Assembly: GCF_016887965.1 (NCBI RefSeq)
Contig: NZ_JAFDVD010000007.1
Location: 124,001 to 188,000, forward strand
Direction of reading: 5' to 3'
DNA from: Phycicoccus sonneratiae
GTDB taxonomy: Bacteria; Actinomycetota; Actinomycetes; Actinomycetales; Dermatophilaceae
Length of the DNA stretch: 64,000 nucleotides
The stretch's first letter is position 1, and each line of letters starts with the position of its first letter. Made by a program: the position numbers and the translations under genes. The notes beneath the pieces were generated by a model. That model saw nothing but the letters and a program-made list of their open reading frames with translations, searched no databases and was not told the DNA's origin. Of this stretch, positions 16,735 through 25,877 are shown in pieces.

Positions 16735-17625
16735 CTACGCACCCTCGGGGTCGAGGTCGAGCGCGATGTCGACGATCGGGGACGAGTGGGTGAGTCCGCC
16801 GACCGACAGGTAGTCGACCCCTGTCTCCGCGTACGACCTGGCCACCTCGAGCGTCAGCCCGCCCGTGGCCTCCAGCTCCACGACCTCGCCGGTCGCGCGC
16901 ACCGCCGCCACGGTCTCGGCCAGCAGCGCCGGGGACATGTTGTCGCACAACAGGAACCGCGCGCCGGCGGTCACCGACTCCAGCGCCTCGGCCGTGGTCG
17001 TCACCTCCACCTGCACGTCGACGTCGGGGAAGTCACGCCGCACCGCGTCGTACGCGGCCGTCAGCCCACCGGCGGCGAGCTTGTGGTTGTCCTTGATCAT
17101 CGCCACGTCGTAGAGACCCATCCGCTTGTTCGTGCCACCACCGCAGCGCACCGCGTACTTCTCCAGCGCCCGCAGTCCCGGCGTCGTCTTGCGGGTGTCG
17201 AGGACGGTCGCCCCGGTGCCGGCGAGCTCGTCGGCCCAGCGCCGGGTGTGCGTGGCGACCCCGGAGGTGCGGGACAGGACGTTGAGGACGGTCCGCTCGG
17301 CGACGAGCGTCGTCCGCGTCGCCCCCCGGAGGGTCGCGAGGTGGTCACCGCGCGCGACCCGGTCGCCGTCGGCGACGTGCGGCTCGACCGACACCCGACC
17401 CGTCCCGAGCCGGCGGGCCACCGCGTCGAGCACGAGGGCCGCGACCGGCAGCCCGGCCACGACGCCGTCGGCCCGCGCCACGACGTGCGCCACCGACTCC
17501 TGGGACGCCGGGATGGTCGCCAGCGTCGTGACGTCGCGTCCGCCGCCGACCGTGCCGAGGTCCTCGTCGAGCGCCCGCTCGACGACGAGCCGGGCGTCCT
17601 CGTCCGGGAAGCCGAACCCGCTCAC
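16735..17625 (-). CDS. nadC: quinolinate phosphoribosyltransferase (nicotinate-nucleotide pyrophosphorylase)
   Basis: Converts quinolinate and PRPP to nicotinate mononucleotide in de novo NAD synthesis. 296 aa. Diagnostic stretches are RTSGVATHTRRW, LDTRKTTPGLRALEKYAV and CGGGTNKRMGLYD (Arg/Lys residues binding quinolinate), with AMIKDNH and VEVTT in the barrel. The GTG start overlaps the nadB stop by 4 nt (GTGA). nadB makes its precursor; nadA is not in the window. Confidence 0.95.
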   Translation of the reverse strand: MSGFGFPDEDARLVVERALDEDLGTVGGGRDVTTLATIPASQESVAHVVARADGVVAGLPVAALVLDAVARRLGTGRVSVEPHVADGDRVARGDHLATLRGATRTTLVAERTVLNVLSRTSGVATHTRRWADELAGTGATVLDTRKTTPGLRALEKYAVRCGGGTNKRMGLYDVAMIKDNHKLAAGGLTAAYDAVRRDFPDVDVQVEVTTTAEALESVTAGARFLLCDNMSPALLAETVAAVRATGEVVELEATGGLTLEVARSYAETGVDYLSVGGLTHSSPIVDIALDLDPEGA

Positions 17626-19310
17626 CACGCACCGCCCATCGGCTCGGAGACCGGCCGCTCGCCGACGACGAGCGACCCCTCGGCCGAGCGCACGAGGCCC
17701 TGGTGGACCAGCCACCGGTCGTCGTCACGCTCGGGGAAGTCGGTGCGGACGTGCCCGCCGCGGGTCTCCTCGCGCCGCCGCGCCAGCGTCGCCAGGGCCT
17801 GCCCGAGGTGCAGCAGGTTGGTCGTCTCCCACGTCCGGGGACCCGGCTCGGCGGCCCCCGTGGGCAGCGCGGCGAGGGCCTCCAGCTCGACCAGCGCGCG
17901 GGCCGTCGAGTCCGCGCTGCGAAGCGGACCACAGCCACGGGTCATCGTGCGCTGCAACCCGATCCGCTGGGACGAGTCGAGCAACCGGGCCGGCTCGTCC
18001 GTCGGCTCCACCGCCCGCCGCTCGGGCAGCTCACCCGCCGCCAGGCGCGAGGTCACGTCGTCGGCGATGCGGTGGGCGAAGACCAGCCCCTCGAGCAGCG
18101 AGTTCGACGCGAGCCGGTTGGCCCCGTGGACCCCGGTGCACGACACCTCGCCGCACGCGTAGAGGCCGTCGACCGACGTCCGGCCGCGCAGGTCGGTCTC
18201 GACCCCGCCCGAGGCGTAGTGCTGCGCCGGCGCGACGGGCAGCAGCTCGGTGGCGGGGTCGAAGCCCAGCTCGCGGCAGCGCGCGACGATCGAGGGGAAG
18301 CGCTCCTCGAGGAACCGCGCGCCCAGGTGCCGGGCGTCGAGCCAGACGTGGTCGAGGCCGCGCTCGCCCATGACGTCGAGGATGCCGCGGGCCACGACGT
18401 CGCGGGGCGCGAGGTCGGCCAGCTCGTGGCGTCCGACCATGAACCGCTCGCCGCGGTCGTCGACGAGGAACGCGCCCTCGCCGCGCACGGCCTCCGAGAT
18501 GAGCGGCTGCTGCCCGGTGGACCCCTCGCCGAGGAAGAGCACGGTCGGGTGGAACTGGACGAACTCGAGGTCGGTGACCCGCGCACCGGCCCGCAGCGCG
18601 GCGGCCATCCCGTCACCGGTGGCCACCGGCGGGTTGGTCGTCGAGGTGTAGATCTGGCCGAGGCCACCGGTCGCGAGGACGACCGCCCGCGCGTGCGCCG
18701 CGCCGACCCCGTCGACCTGCCCCTCGCCGATGACGTGCAGCGTCACCCCGCAGGCCGAGCCGTCGCCGGCGGTCAGGACGTCGACGACGAGGGCGTGCTC
18801 GACGACCTCGATGCCCGGGTCGTCGAGCACCCGCTGCAGCGCGGCGATGAGGGCCCTCGAGATCTCGGCCCCGGTGGCGTCGCCGCCCGCGTGGGCGATC
18901 CGGTCGCGGTGGTGGCCGCCCTCGCGGGTCAGCTTGATCTCGCCCCCGGCGTCGCGGTCGAACTCGGCACCCAGGGCCACGAGCTCGCGCACCCGGTCCG
19001 GCCCCTCGGTGACGAGCGCCCGCACCGCTTCGACGTCGCAGAGCCCGACGCCGGCGACGAGGGTGTCGTCGAGGTGCTCCTGCGGGGTGTCCTCGGGGTC
19101 GAGGGCCGCCGCGATGCCGCCCTGCGCCCACTGCGTGGAGCCCGCCGAGAGAACGGTCTTCGTGACGAGCAGCACCCGGTCGACCCGCTCGCGCAGCCGG
19201 AGCGCACAGGTGAGCCCCGCGATGCCGGACCCCACGACGACGACGTCGGCCGCCACCGTCCAGCCCGGCTCCGGCGCCGCGAGTCGCCGAGGGACCAGCA
19301 CGTCGGTCAC
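17622..19310 (-). CDS. nadB: L-aspartate oxidase
   Basis: FAD enzyme oxidising L-aspartate to iminoaspartate, the first step of NAD synthesis. 562 aa. FAD-binding GSGIAGL near residue 27, the succinate-dehydrogenase-like capping domain, the active-site HPT in FVQFHPT, and the second FAD segment [17 protein letters not shown]. The C-terminal helical domain (about 440-562) is fumarate-reductase-like. The start overlaps panD by 4 nt, placing two aspartate-consuming enzymes in one unit. Confidence 0.95.
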   Translation of the reverse strand: MTDVLVPRRLAAPEPGWTVAADVVVVGSGIAGLTCALRLRERVDRVLLVTKTVLSAGSTQWAQGGIAAALDPEDTPQEHLDDTLVAGVGLCDVEAVRALVTEGPDRVRELVALGAEFDRDAGGEIKLTREGGHHRDRIAHAGGDATGAEISRALIAALQRVLDDPGIEVVEHALVVDVLTAGDGSACGVTLHVIGEGQVDGVGAAHARAVVLATGGLGQIYTSTTNPPVATGDGMAAALRAGARVTDLEFVQFHPTVLFLGEGSTGQQPLISEAVRGEGAFLVDDRGERFMVGRHELADLAPRDVVARGILDVMGERGLDHVWLDARHLGARFLEERFPSIVARCRELGFDPATELLPVAPAQHYASGGVETDLRGRTSVDGLYACGEVSCTGVHGANRLASNSLLEGLVFAHRIADDVTSRLAAGELPERRAVEPTDEPARLLDSSQRIGLQRTMTRGCGPLRSADSTARALVELEALAALPTGAAEPGPRTWETTNLLHLGQALATLARRREETRGGHVRTDFPERDDDRWLVHQGLVRSAEGSLVVGERPVSEPMGGAW

Positions 19311-19747
19311 CGAACCGCCTCCGGCACAAGGGGTCCGCGAGGCACTGCCGACGTCGACAGCCCCGAGCCGTCGGGCGCCTCGCCCGGGTCACCGCCCACC
19401 GAGACGACCCGGTTGGCCTCGTCGACGAAGACGACGTGCGGCGCGAACGCCCGGGCCTCGGCGTCGTCCATCGCGGCGTACGCGATGACGATGACGGTGT
19501 CGCCCGGCGCGACGAGCCGTGCCGCGGCGCCGTTGACGCACACGACGCCCGAGCCGCGCTCACCCTCGATGACGTAGGTCGTGAAGCGCTGCCCGTTGTC
19601 GACGTCGACGACGTCGACCTGCTGGCCGACGAGGAGGTCGGCGGCGTCCATGAGGTCACGGTCGAGGGTCAGCGAACCGACGTAGTGCAGGTCGGCGGCG
19701 GTGACGGTGGCGCGGTGGATCTTGCCGTGGAGCATGAAGCGCTGCAT
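19307..19747 (-). CDS. panD: aspartate 1-decarboxylase proenzyme
   Basis: Makes beta-alanine for pantothenate. The proenzyme cleaves itself between Gly24 and Ser25 (HYVGSLT), giving a pyruvoyl group on Ser25. Lys9, Arg54 and Tyr58, the active-site residues of the E. coli enzyme, fall at identical positions. The chain is 146 aa; the family core ends near residue 120, and the last 25 residues are a low-complexity tail. It lies 37 nt after panC and overlaps nadB. Confidence 0.96.
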   Translation of the reverse strand: MQRFMLHGKIHRATVTAADLHYVGSLTLDRDLMDAADLLVGQQVDVVDVDNGQRFTTYVIEGERGSGVVCVNGAAARLVAPGDTVIVIAYAAMDDAEARAFAPHVVFVDEANRVVSVGGDPGEAPDGSGLSTSAVPRGPLVPEAVR

Positions 19748-19784
19748 GGGTCCTCGGGTGGTCGGGTCGGCGGTGCAGGTGGGG

Positions 19785-20702
19785 TCAGACGTCGGCGCGG
19801 GCGTGCGGGACGTCGGAGAAGACGTCGACGGCCCCGCCGCCGGGTCCGACGACGACCGGGGTGTTGTCGATGAGCCGCGTCGTGCCGATGCGCGCGGCGA
19901 CGGCGAGCAGGGCCTCGCCGCGGTACCACTCCGGCACGTCGGCGAGGGTCTGCGGGTGCACGAGGACGAGGTAGTCGACGAGGGCGAGCGGCTCCTCGAC
20001 GAGCACCTCGCGAGCGGCCCGGCGGACCGCGGACGGCCCGAACGGCGCGGCCTCGGCCCCGGCCCGCAGCGCCCGGGACAGGCAGAGGGCGACCTCGCGG
20101 TCGGACGCCGTGAGGTAGGTGTTGCGGCTGCTCATAGCCAGCCCGTCGGCCTCGCGGACCGTCGGCACCGACACGATGTCGACGGGGAAGTCGAGGTCGC
20201 GGACCATCCTCCGGATGAGGAGCAGCTGCTGGGCGTCCTTCTGGCCGAAGTACGCGCTGCGGGCGGCCGTGAGGTGCAGGAGCTTGCCGACGACGGTGAG
20301 CACGCCGTCAAAGTGCCCTGCGCGCGAGGCTCCTTCGAGCACCTCGCCCAGCGGACCCGCCGACACCCGCACCCCGGGGTCACCGTCGGGGTACACGACG
20401 TCCGGCGTCGGGGCGAAGATGACGTCGACGCCGGCCTCGCGGCAGATCTCCATGTCCGCGTCGAAGGTGCGCGGGTAGCGGGACAGGTCCTCCTTCGGCC
20501 CGAACTGGAGCGGGTTGAGGAAGATCGTCACGACGACGTGGTCGTGACGCTGGCGCGCGGCGCGGATGAGCTGCGCGTGCCCGTCGTGCAGCGCCCCCAT
20601 CGTCATGACGACGGCGACGTCGCGGCTCGTCAGCGCCTCGCGGGCGGCCTTGAGCTCCTCGCGCGTGTGCGCGACGACGGGGGTCGAGGTGGTGGTGGTC
20701 AA
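19785..20702 (-). CDS. panC: pantothenate synthetase
   Basis: ATP-dependent ligation of pantoate and beta-alanine. 305 aa. The HIGH-like motif is GALHDGH (about 36-42), followed by [19 protein letters not shown], the FGQKDAQQ pantoate site and MSSRNTYL near the KMSKS-like loop. No ATG fits; the TTG at 20702 sits 7 nt after AGGAG and its codon starts two bases beyond the DUF2520 stop codon, so translation is probably coupled. panB, needed for ketopantoate, is elsewhere. Confidence 0.94.
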   Translation of the reverse strand: MTTTTSTPVVAHTREELKAAREALTSRDVAVVMTMGALHDGHAQLIRAARQRHDHVVVTIFLNPLQFGPKEDLSRYPRTFDADMEICREAGVDVIFAPTPDVVYPDGDPGVRVSAGPLGEVLEGASRAGHFDGVLTVVGKLLHLTAARSAYFGQKDAQQLLLIRRMVRDLDFPVDIVSVPTVREADGLAMSSRNTYLTASDREVALCLSRALRAGAEAAPFGPSAVRRAAREVLVEEPLALVDYLVLVHPQTLADVPEWYRGEALLAVAARIGTTRLIDNTPVVVGPGGGAVDVFSDVPHARADV

Positions 20703-20703
20703 C

Positions 20704-21594
20704 TCAGCGCTCCTGGTCGGCGAGGATGTCGAGGAGGGGCTCGGCCGCGGTGGCCCGCAGTCGTCCGTCGTCGAGGGCGCGCAGCGCGGTGGCCCGGGCG
20801 AGCGCCACGTAGGTCCTCCGGATCTCGGGGGCGAGCCGGTCGAGCTCGCGCAGGTGGTCACCCACCGTACCGACGTCGCCGCGCGCGACGGGGCCGGTGA
20901 GGGCCGCGTCACCCAGCCGCAGCGCGTTGTCGAGCGCGGCGTGCATGAGCGGCCCGAGCAGGCGGCGGGGCTCGGGCACCCCTGCGCGGGTCAGCACCTC
21001 CATCGCCTCCGCCGTCAGGGTCACGAGGTGGTTCGACCCGTGCGCCAGCGCCGCGTGGTAGCCGACCCGGTCCTCCTCCCGCACCCACACCGGCTGGCCC
21101 CCCATCTCGAGGACGAGCGCCTCGGCGACCGGGCGCAGCACCTCGTCGGCCGTCACCCCGAAGGCGCACTCGGTGAGCCGGTCGAGGTCCATCGCGGTGC
21201 CGGTGAAGGTCATCGCCGGGTGGAGGGCCAGGGGCATCGCGTGGTGCTCGCGCACCGGGTCGAGGACGGTCGTGCCGTGGCGTCCGCTCGTGTGGACGAC
21301 GATCTGCCCGGCCTGCCAGGCGCCGGTGGAGGCCAGGCCGGCGACGAGGCCGCCGAGCGCGTCGTCCGGGACGGCGAGGAGCACGAGCTCGGCGCCGGCG
21401 ACGACGGTGGGCACGTCGGCGACGGGGACACCCGGCAGCAGGGCCTCGGCGCGCTCTCGGCTGGCGTCGGAGACGGCGTAGGCGCCGGAGACCCGGTGGC
21501 CGGCCCGGGCGAGGGCCGCGCCGAGGACCGCGCCGACCCGCCCCGCACCGACGACTCCGACGGTGAGGCGGGCGGGGTGCTCGAGGCCGTCCAC
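20704..21594 (-). CDS. Rossmann-fold DUF2520 protein (putative ketopantoate-reductase-like oxidoreductase)
   Basis: 296 aa: an N-terminal NAD(P)-binding Rossmann domain (VVGAGRVGAVLG about 13-24) and a C-terminal DUF2520 helical domain (about 140-280; HPAMTFTG, FGVTAD, HGSNHLVTL). The fold parallels ketopantoate and P5C reductases. It heads the panC-panD-nadB-nadC unit; the mycobacterial counterpart, Rv3603c, also precedes panC (from memory). No activity is established, but reduction of ketopantoate (PanE role) is a reasonable hypothesis. GTG start; TAGCGT lies 8 nt upstream. Confidence 0.85.
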   Translation of the reverse strand: MDGLEHPARLTVGVVGAGRVGAVLGAALARAGHRVSGAYAVSDASRERAEALLPGVPVADVPTVVAGAELVLLAVPDDALGGLVAGLASTGAWQAGQIVVHTSGRHGTTVLDPVREHHAMPLALHPAMTFTGTAMDLDRLTECAFGVTADEVLRPVAEALVLEMGGQPVWVREEDRVGYHAALAHGSNHLVTLTAEAMEVLTRAGVPEPRRLLGPLMHAALDNALRLGDAALTGPVARGDVGTVGDHLRELDRLAPEIRRTYVALARATALRALDDGRLRATAAEPLLDILADQER

Positions 21595-21602
21595 GAGCGA
21601 GC

Positions 21603-21608
21603 ACGCTA
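21603..21608 (-). promoter_or_regulatory. -10 hexamer of the DUF2520-panC-panD-nadB-nadC unit
   Basis: TAGCGT on the minus strand, 8 nt before the GTG at 21594; mirrored by TAGCGT on the plus strand 23 nt away. Confidence 0.45.
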
Positions 21609-21625
21609 CTCCGGCAGCGCAGCGG

Positions 21626-21631
21626 TAGCGT
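21626..21631 (+). promoter_or_regulatory. -10 hexamer of the MidA-like methyltransferase gene (leaderless)
   Basis: TAGCGT, 7 nt before the GTG at 21639. A GTG at 21630 would overlap this hexamer, so 21639 is preferred. Confidence 0.45.
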
Positions 21632-21638
21632 GCCGCGG

Positions 21639-22595
21639 GTGGACCCGGTGCCCTGGCGCGACGCGTGGCAGCAGGCCCTCTACGGCACGGACGGCTTCTA
21701 CCGGCGCGACGAGGGCCCCGCCGGGCACTTCACGACCTCGACGCACGGACCGCTCGGTGCGGTCCTCGCCGAGGCGCTCGGCCGGCTGGCCGACCGCGAG
21801 GGTGTCACCCACGTCGTCGACGTCGGGTGCGGCCGCGGCGAGCTGCTCGGCGCGCTGCACGCGGTCCGCCCCGACCTCGCGCTCACGGGCGTCGACGTCG
21901 TCGAGCGTCCGACCGCGCTCGCCGCAGGCATCCACTGGCTGCGCTCCCCCGGCGGCGCCACCCTGCCCGACGACCTCCGCGACCTCGACGACGTGCTCGT
22001 CGTCGCCCACGAGTGGCTCGACGTCGTGCCGTGCACCGTCGTCGAGGTCGACGGAGACGGCCTCCCGCACGAGGTCCTCGTCGACGCCGCAGCCGGTGCC
22101 GAGGAGGCGACCGGCCCCGTCACCGACGAGGACGCGGCGTGGTGCGCCGCGCACTGGCCGCTCGACGGGCTCGCACCCGGGTCGCGCGTCGAGGTCGGCC
22201 TCGCCCGCGACCGGGCGTGGGGCGACCTCGTGTCCCGGGTGCGCCACGGCACCCTCCTCGCCGTCGACTACGGGCACACCCGCGCCACCCGGCCCCCCGC
22301 CGGCACCCTCGTCGGCTACCGCGCGGGCACGACCGTCCCGGCGGTCCCCGACGGGACCTGCGACCTCACCGCGCACGTCGCCGTCGACACCCTCGAGCAG
22401 GACGAGCGGACGACCCAGCGGGATGCCCTGCGCGCCCTCGGCCTCACCGCCGCCGCGCCGGACATCGACCTCGCCCGCACCGACCCCCCGGCCTACCTCG
22501 CCGGGCTGGCCCGCGCCTCGGCCGTCCGCGCCCTCACCGACCCGGACGGTCTCGGCGGCTTCTGGTGGGTGCTGCGCCGGGTCGCGACCGGGTGA
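21639..22595 (+). CDS. MidA/NDUFAF7-like SAM-dependent methyltransferase (COG1565)
   Basis: 318-aa class I methyltransferase. SAM motif [15 protein letters not shown], then [15 protein letters not shown], which matches the NE-x-x-DA-x-P motif specific to COG1565, and near the end [21 protein letters not shown] and CDLTAHV, also family hallmarks. Mitochondrial NDUFAF7 dimethylates an Arg of NDUFS2, the NuoD homologue. Here the next gene is a NuoD paralogue with that Arg conserved. Somewhat shorter than NDUFAF7 (about 400). GTG 21639 was chosen by promoter position; GTG 21630 adds three residues. Confidence 0.85.
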   Translation: MDPVPWRDAWQQALYGTDGFYRRDEGPAGHFTTSTHGPLGAVLAEALGRLADREGVTHVVDVGCGRGELLGALHAVRPDLALTGVDVVERPTALAAGIHWLRSPGGATLPDDLRDLDDVLVVAHEWLDVVPCTVVEVDGDGLPHEVLVDAAAGAEEATGPVTDEDAAWCAAHWPLDGLAPGSRVEVGLARDRAWGDLVSRVRHGTLLAVDYGHTRATRPPAGTLVGYRAGTTVPAVPDGTCDLTAHVAVDTLEQDERTTQRDALRALGLTAAAPDIDLARTDPPAYLAGLARASAVRALTDPDGLGGFWWVLRRVATG

Positions 22596-22612
22596 CCCCC
22601 GGCGACGTGCGG

Positions 22613-22618
22613 CAGACT
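22613..22618 (+). promoter_or_regulatory. possible -10 hexamer of the nuoD-like gene
   Basis: CAGACT, 6 nt before the GTG at 22625, in the 29-nt gap after the methyltransferase. Confidence 0.3.
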
Positions 22619-22624
22619 GGCCGG

Positions 22625-23803
22625 GTGAGCCCCGACGCCCCCGCCGAGCCGCGCGCCCTCGACGTCGCCGTCGGTGCCGGGGGCCTCGCGACGGCCGACA
22701 TGGTGCTCAACATCGGCCCGCAGCACCCGGCCACGCACGGCGTCCTGCGGCTCAAGGTCGTCCTCGACGGCGAGCGCATCGTCCGCGCCGAGCCCGTCGT
22801 CGGCTACATGCACCGCGGCGCCGAGAAGCTCTTCGAGGTGCGCGACTACCGGCAGATCACCGTCCTCGCGAACCGGCACGACTGGCTCTCGGCGTTCTCC
22901 AACGAGCTCGGGGTCGTCCTCGGCGTCGAGGCGATGCTCGGGATGGAGGTGCCCGAGCGGGCCGTCTGGCTGCGCACCCTCCTCGCCGAGCTGAACCGGG
23001 TTCTCTCGCACCTGATGTTCCTCGGGTCCTACCCGCTCGAGCTCGGCGCCATCACGCCGGTCTTCTACGCCTTCCGTGAGCGCGAGGAGCTCCAGGCGGT
23101 CATGGAGGAGGCCTCGGGCGGCCGGATGCACTACATGTTCAACCGGGTCGGGGGCCTCAAGGAGGACGTCCCCGCCGGCTGGACCGGCCGGGTGGCCGAT
23201 GCGGTCGCGGCCGTGCGCCGCCGCCTGCCGGACCTCGAGTCGCTGCTCGTCGGCAACGAGATCCTCCTCGCCCGCACCCGGGGCGTCGGCGTCCTCGAGC
23301 CCGCCACCGTGCTGCAGTACGGCGTCTCCGGCCCGATCGCCCGCGCGAGCGGGGTCGACCTCGACCTGCGCCGTGACGACCCCTACCTCGCGTACGGCGA
23401 GCTCTTCGCCGCCGGCGGGCCCGGCCGGGTCGTCACCCGCACCGAGGGCGACTGCCTCGCACGCCTCGAGGTGCTCCTCGAGCAGGTGCACGTCAGCCTC
23501 GACCTCGCCGAGGCGTGCCTCGACCGGCTCCGGTCGCTGCCCCCCGGCCCGGTGAACCAGCGCCTCCCGAAGGTCCTCAAGGTGCCGGAGGGCGAGCGCT
23601 ACACCGCCACCGAGAACCCGCTCGGGCTCAACGGCTACCACCTCGTCTCGCGCGGGGAGAAGACGCCGTGGCGGCTCAAGCTGCGGTCGGCGTCGTTCGG
23701 CAACGTCCAGGTGCTCTCCGAGGTGCTGCCCGGGTGCCTCGTCGCCGACATGGTCGCCGTCCTCGGCTCGATGTTCTTCGTCGTCGGCGACGTCGACAAG
23801 TAG
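22625..23803 (+). CDS. solitary NuoD-like subunit (complex I 49-kDa / NDUFS2 family paralogue)
   Basis: 392-aa homologue of the quinone-site subunit of NADH dehydrogenase, with family landmarks [55 protein letters not shown] and VVGDVDK at the C-terminus. Quinone-site His38 (Thermus Nqo4 numbering, which coincides) is kept. The catalytic Tyr87 equivalent is Trp87 (RHDWLSAF). Arg64 of HRG aligns with the Arg methylated by NDUFAF7, and Arg84 near cluster N2 is kept. No other nuo gene is within 20 kb, so this is likely a paralogue of the operon-borne NuoD. It follows the COG1565 methyltransferase by 29 nt. Confidence 0.9.
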   Translation: MSPDAPAEPRALDVAVGAGGLATADMVLNIGPQHPATHGVLRLKVVLDGERIVRAEPVVGYMHRGAEKLFEVRDYRQITVLANRHDWLSAFSNELGVVLGVEAMLGMEVPERAVWLRTLLAELNRVLSHLMFLGSYPLELGAITPVFYAFREREELQAVMEEASGGRMHYMFNRVGGLKEDVPAGWTGRVADAVAAVRRRLPDLESLLVGNEILLARTRGVGVLEPATVLQYGVSGPIARASGVDLDLRRDDPYLAYGELFAAGGPGRVVTRTEGDCLARLEVLLEQVHVSLDLAEACLDRLRSLPPGPVNQRLPKVLKVPEGERYTATENPLGLNGYHLVSRGEKTPWRLKLRSASFGNVQVLSEVLPGCLVADMVAVLGSMFFVVGDVDK

Positions 23804-23912
23804 CCGCGAGCCGGGCGACGGGGTGCGCCGGGACCGGCCACCCGCTAGGTTCCCCGTGGGCGCCCGCCCGCTCCTCCACCGGCCCAGGCCGTCGACCACC
23901 AGGGGACCACCG

Positions 23913-24698
23913 ATGTCCAAGCCCACCGTGCTCGCCGGCACGCTCGCCCTCTGCGGCGCGGCCGCCCTCGTCGGCCTCTCCGCGACCCCGGCGGCGGCGG
24001 CCTCGCGCGACCTCGCCTACAGCTGCGACTGGGGCGTCGACGACGGCGACGGCGGGGTCGAGGGCAGCGGTGACGCCGCCTCGGCCACGTGGGACTCCGG
24101 CATCGCCGACGACCTCGTCGTCGCCACCGGCACCTCGGTGCCGCTGTCCCCGTACACCGGGACCATCACCCTCCCGACCCCCTTCGTCGACGCGCTGCGG
24201 GCCCAGGAGCGCCCGGACCTCGCCGGCGGTGGCTTCCACCTCGTCGTCGTCGACGAGAGCGAGCAGGCCTTCGACCTCGAGCTGCTCTACGGGCCGACCG
24301 CGGTGCCGGCCGAGGGCCCGATGACCCTGCAGGTCGAGGGTCTCGACGAGGTGTCCGTCGACACCCCGGAGCCGGGCACCTACACGCTCGTCACCGCGGA
24401 CTTCCAGCTCTTCGTCGAGGAGGACGAGAACACCGGCCTGGCCTGCGAGCTGACCGACGAGGGCGACCCGACGATCGACGCCTTCGAGGCCGTCGGTGAG
24501 GCCCCGACCACCACGCCGCCGGCCACGACCGCGCCGGCCGTGGCCCCCTCCCCGATCCGGCCGGCCCTCGTGCAGACCGACGCCGCCGAGGGCGGGTCCT
24601 CCGGTGGCCACGGGCTCGCGTGGGTCGGCGGTGCCCTCTCGCTGGCGCTCGCGGCCGGGCTGCGCCACGTCGTGCGCCGCGCGCCGCGCCGCCACTGA
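23913..24698 (+). CDS. secreted surface protein with C-terminal membrane anchor / degenerate sorting signal
   Basis: 261 aa, unrecognised domain. Signal peptide about 1-29 (LAGTLALCGAAALVGLS, then ATPAAAA). The mature domain (about 30-190) is acidic and beta-rich (DLAYSCDW, TGTITLPTPFVD, GTYTLVTADFQLFV). A Pro/Thr linker (APTTTPPATTAPA) is followed by LVQTD (219-223), a hydrophobic helix (about 234-250) and a basic tail RHVVRRAPRRH. This is the layout of a sortase sorting signal, with LVQTD in place of LPXTG. The sortase gene starts 5 nt downstream. A TAGGTT at about 23850 is a candidate -10. Confidence 0.75.
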   Translation: MSKPTVLAGTLALCGAAALVGLSATPAAAASRDLAYSCDWGVDDGDGGVEGSGDAASATWDSGIADDLVVATGTSVPLSPYTGTITLPTPFVDALRAQERPDLAGGGFHLVVVDESEQAFDLELLYGPTAVPAEGPMTLQVEGLDEVSVDTPEPGTYTLVTADFQLFVEEDENTGLACELTDEGDPTIDAFEAVGEAPTTTPPATTAPAVAPSPIRPALVQTDAAEGGSSGGHGLAWVGGALSLALAAGLRHVVRRAPRRH

Positions 24699-24703
24699 GG
24701 ACC

Positions 24704-25384
24704 GTGCCCACCCCGCGTCCGGAGGGCTCGCGCCGCGCGGTCCTCGCGGCGGCGGGCTCGCTCGCCCTCGGGTACCTCGCCGCCTGCTCCGACGGCCGCC
24801 CCGCCGCCACGACGACCCCCGGGACGGCCACACCCACACCGCCTTCGCCGCCCCCGGTGCCGACGCCGTCGAGCACCCCGGTCCCGACGACGACCGCCAC
24901 CCAGCGTGCGGCGAAGAACCCGAAGGGTCGACCCGACCACGTGGTCCTCGTGCGGGCCGACGGCGAGACGATCGTCGACGCCCCGGTGCGTCCGGTCGGC
25001 CTCGACGACCGCGGCATCCTCTCGCCGCCCGGCGGCGTGGTCGGCTGGTACGACGAGGAGGGATGGCCCCGGCCCGGCTACCCCGGGGCCTCGATCCTCG
25101 CCGGGCACGTCGGCACGCCCTCGAGCGGTGCCGACGTCTTCCGGCTCCTGCCGCGGGCCCGGCGGGGCGACCGCGTCACCGTGCGCTACGACTCCGGCGA
25201 CGTCGTGCACTTCGTCGTCGAGCGCTCGGCCGGGATGCCGAAGACGCAGACGCCCGAGGACGACTCCATCTGGGACGCCGGCAACCCCCGGCCGCTGCTG
25301 CGGCTCATCACCTGCGACCCCACCACCCCCTTGGAGAGCGGCCACTACGAGGGCAACTGGGTCCTCTGGGCCGACCTCGCCTGA
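24704..25384 (+). CDS. class F-like sortase
   Basis: 226-aa transpeptidase-fold protein. Catalytic His135 in ILAGHVG and Cys204 in RLITCDP are clear. The usual third residue, an Arg after the Cys strand, is not visible in the last 22 residues (DPTTPL to WADLA). The N-terminus is unusual: SRRAVLAAAG looks like a Tat motif and LAAC (25-28) like a lipobox, so the enzyme may be a Tat-exported lipoprotein; a plain membrane anchor is also possible. Residues about 30-70 are a Pro/Thr linker. GTG start 5 nt after the surface-protein stop, with GAGG spacing. Confidence 0.83.
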   Translation: MPTPRPEGSRRAVLAAAGSLALGYLAACSDGRPAATTTPGTATPTPPSPPPVPTPSSTPVPTTTATQRAAKNPKGRPDHVVLVRADGETIVDAPVRPVGLDDRGILSPPGGVVGWYDEEGWPRPGYPGASILAGHVGTPSSGADVFRLLPRARRGDRVTVRYDSGDVVHFVVERSAGMPKTQTPEDDSIWDAGNPRPLLRLITCDPTTPLESGHYEGNWVLWADLA

Positions 25385-25391
25385 GCCCCCG

Positions 25392-25406
25392 CCCGCCTCA
25401 GGCGGG
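25392..25406. terminator. short hairpin between convergent genes
   Basis: CCCGCC (25392-25397), TCA, GGCGGG (25401-25406). It spans the DUF3180 stop codon and lies 8 nt past the sortase stop. Confidence 0.35.
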
Positions 25407-25877
25407 TCGGTCGTCGTCGGGGCGGTCGTCGTCGCCCTCGTCGATGCGGCACCACGCCTGGGCCAGCAGGCCGGCCCCGGCGAGGGCCAGCGACGCGAGC
25501 GTCATCAGCCCGAAGGGCAGCAGCCGCTCACGGTTGGCGACGAGCGAGAGGTCCCCGAGCAGCGCGAGCACCTGCCCGAGGTACCAGCCCGCGGCGGCGG
25601 CACCGGTGAGGGCGCCCGCCTGGGCCAGCACCACGGTGCGGGCGGCCCGCAGCGCGTCGATGGAGGTCCGCCGGCCGCTGCGCAGGTGGTGACGCACCGG
25701 CCGGGCCAGCCAGAGCACGAGCCCGCCCATGACGACGAGCAGCAGCCCGGCGACCCACGGCGGCCGCTGGAGGAGCGTGCCGTCGCGCGTGACGACCATC
25801 GCCACGAGGAAGCCGAGGACGGTCGTGGCGACCGCGACGCCGATGAGCGTCCTGATGCGGATCCCGGTGCGGCTCAA
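25398..25877 (-). CDS. DUF3180 membrane protein
   Basis: 159-aa integral membrane protein of unknown function with four predicted helices: LIGVAVATTVLGFLVAMV, WVAGLLLVVMGGLVLWLA, AGALTGAAAAGWYLGQVLAL and LPFGLMTLASLALAGAGLL. The C-terminus is an acidic tail. The TTG start overlaps the folK stop (TTGA, 4 nt). DUF3180 genes closing the folate cluster are standard in actinobacteria. Confidence 0.86.
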   Translation of the reverse strand: MSRTGIRIRTLIGVAVATTVLGFLVAMVVTRDGTLLQRPPWVAGLLLVVMGGLVLWLARPVRHHLRSGRRTSIDALRAARTVVLAQAGALTGAAAAGWYLGQVLALLGDLSLVANRERLLPFGLMTLASLALAGAGLLAQAWCRIDEGDDDRPDDDRPA

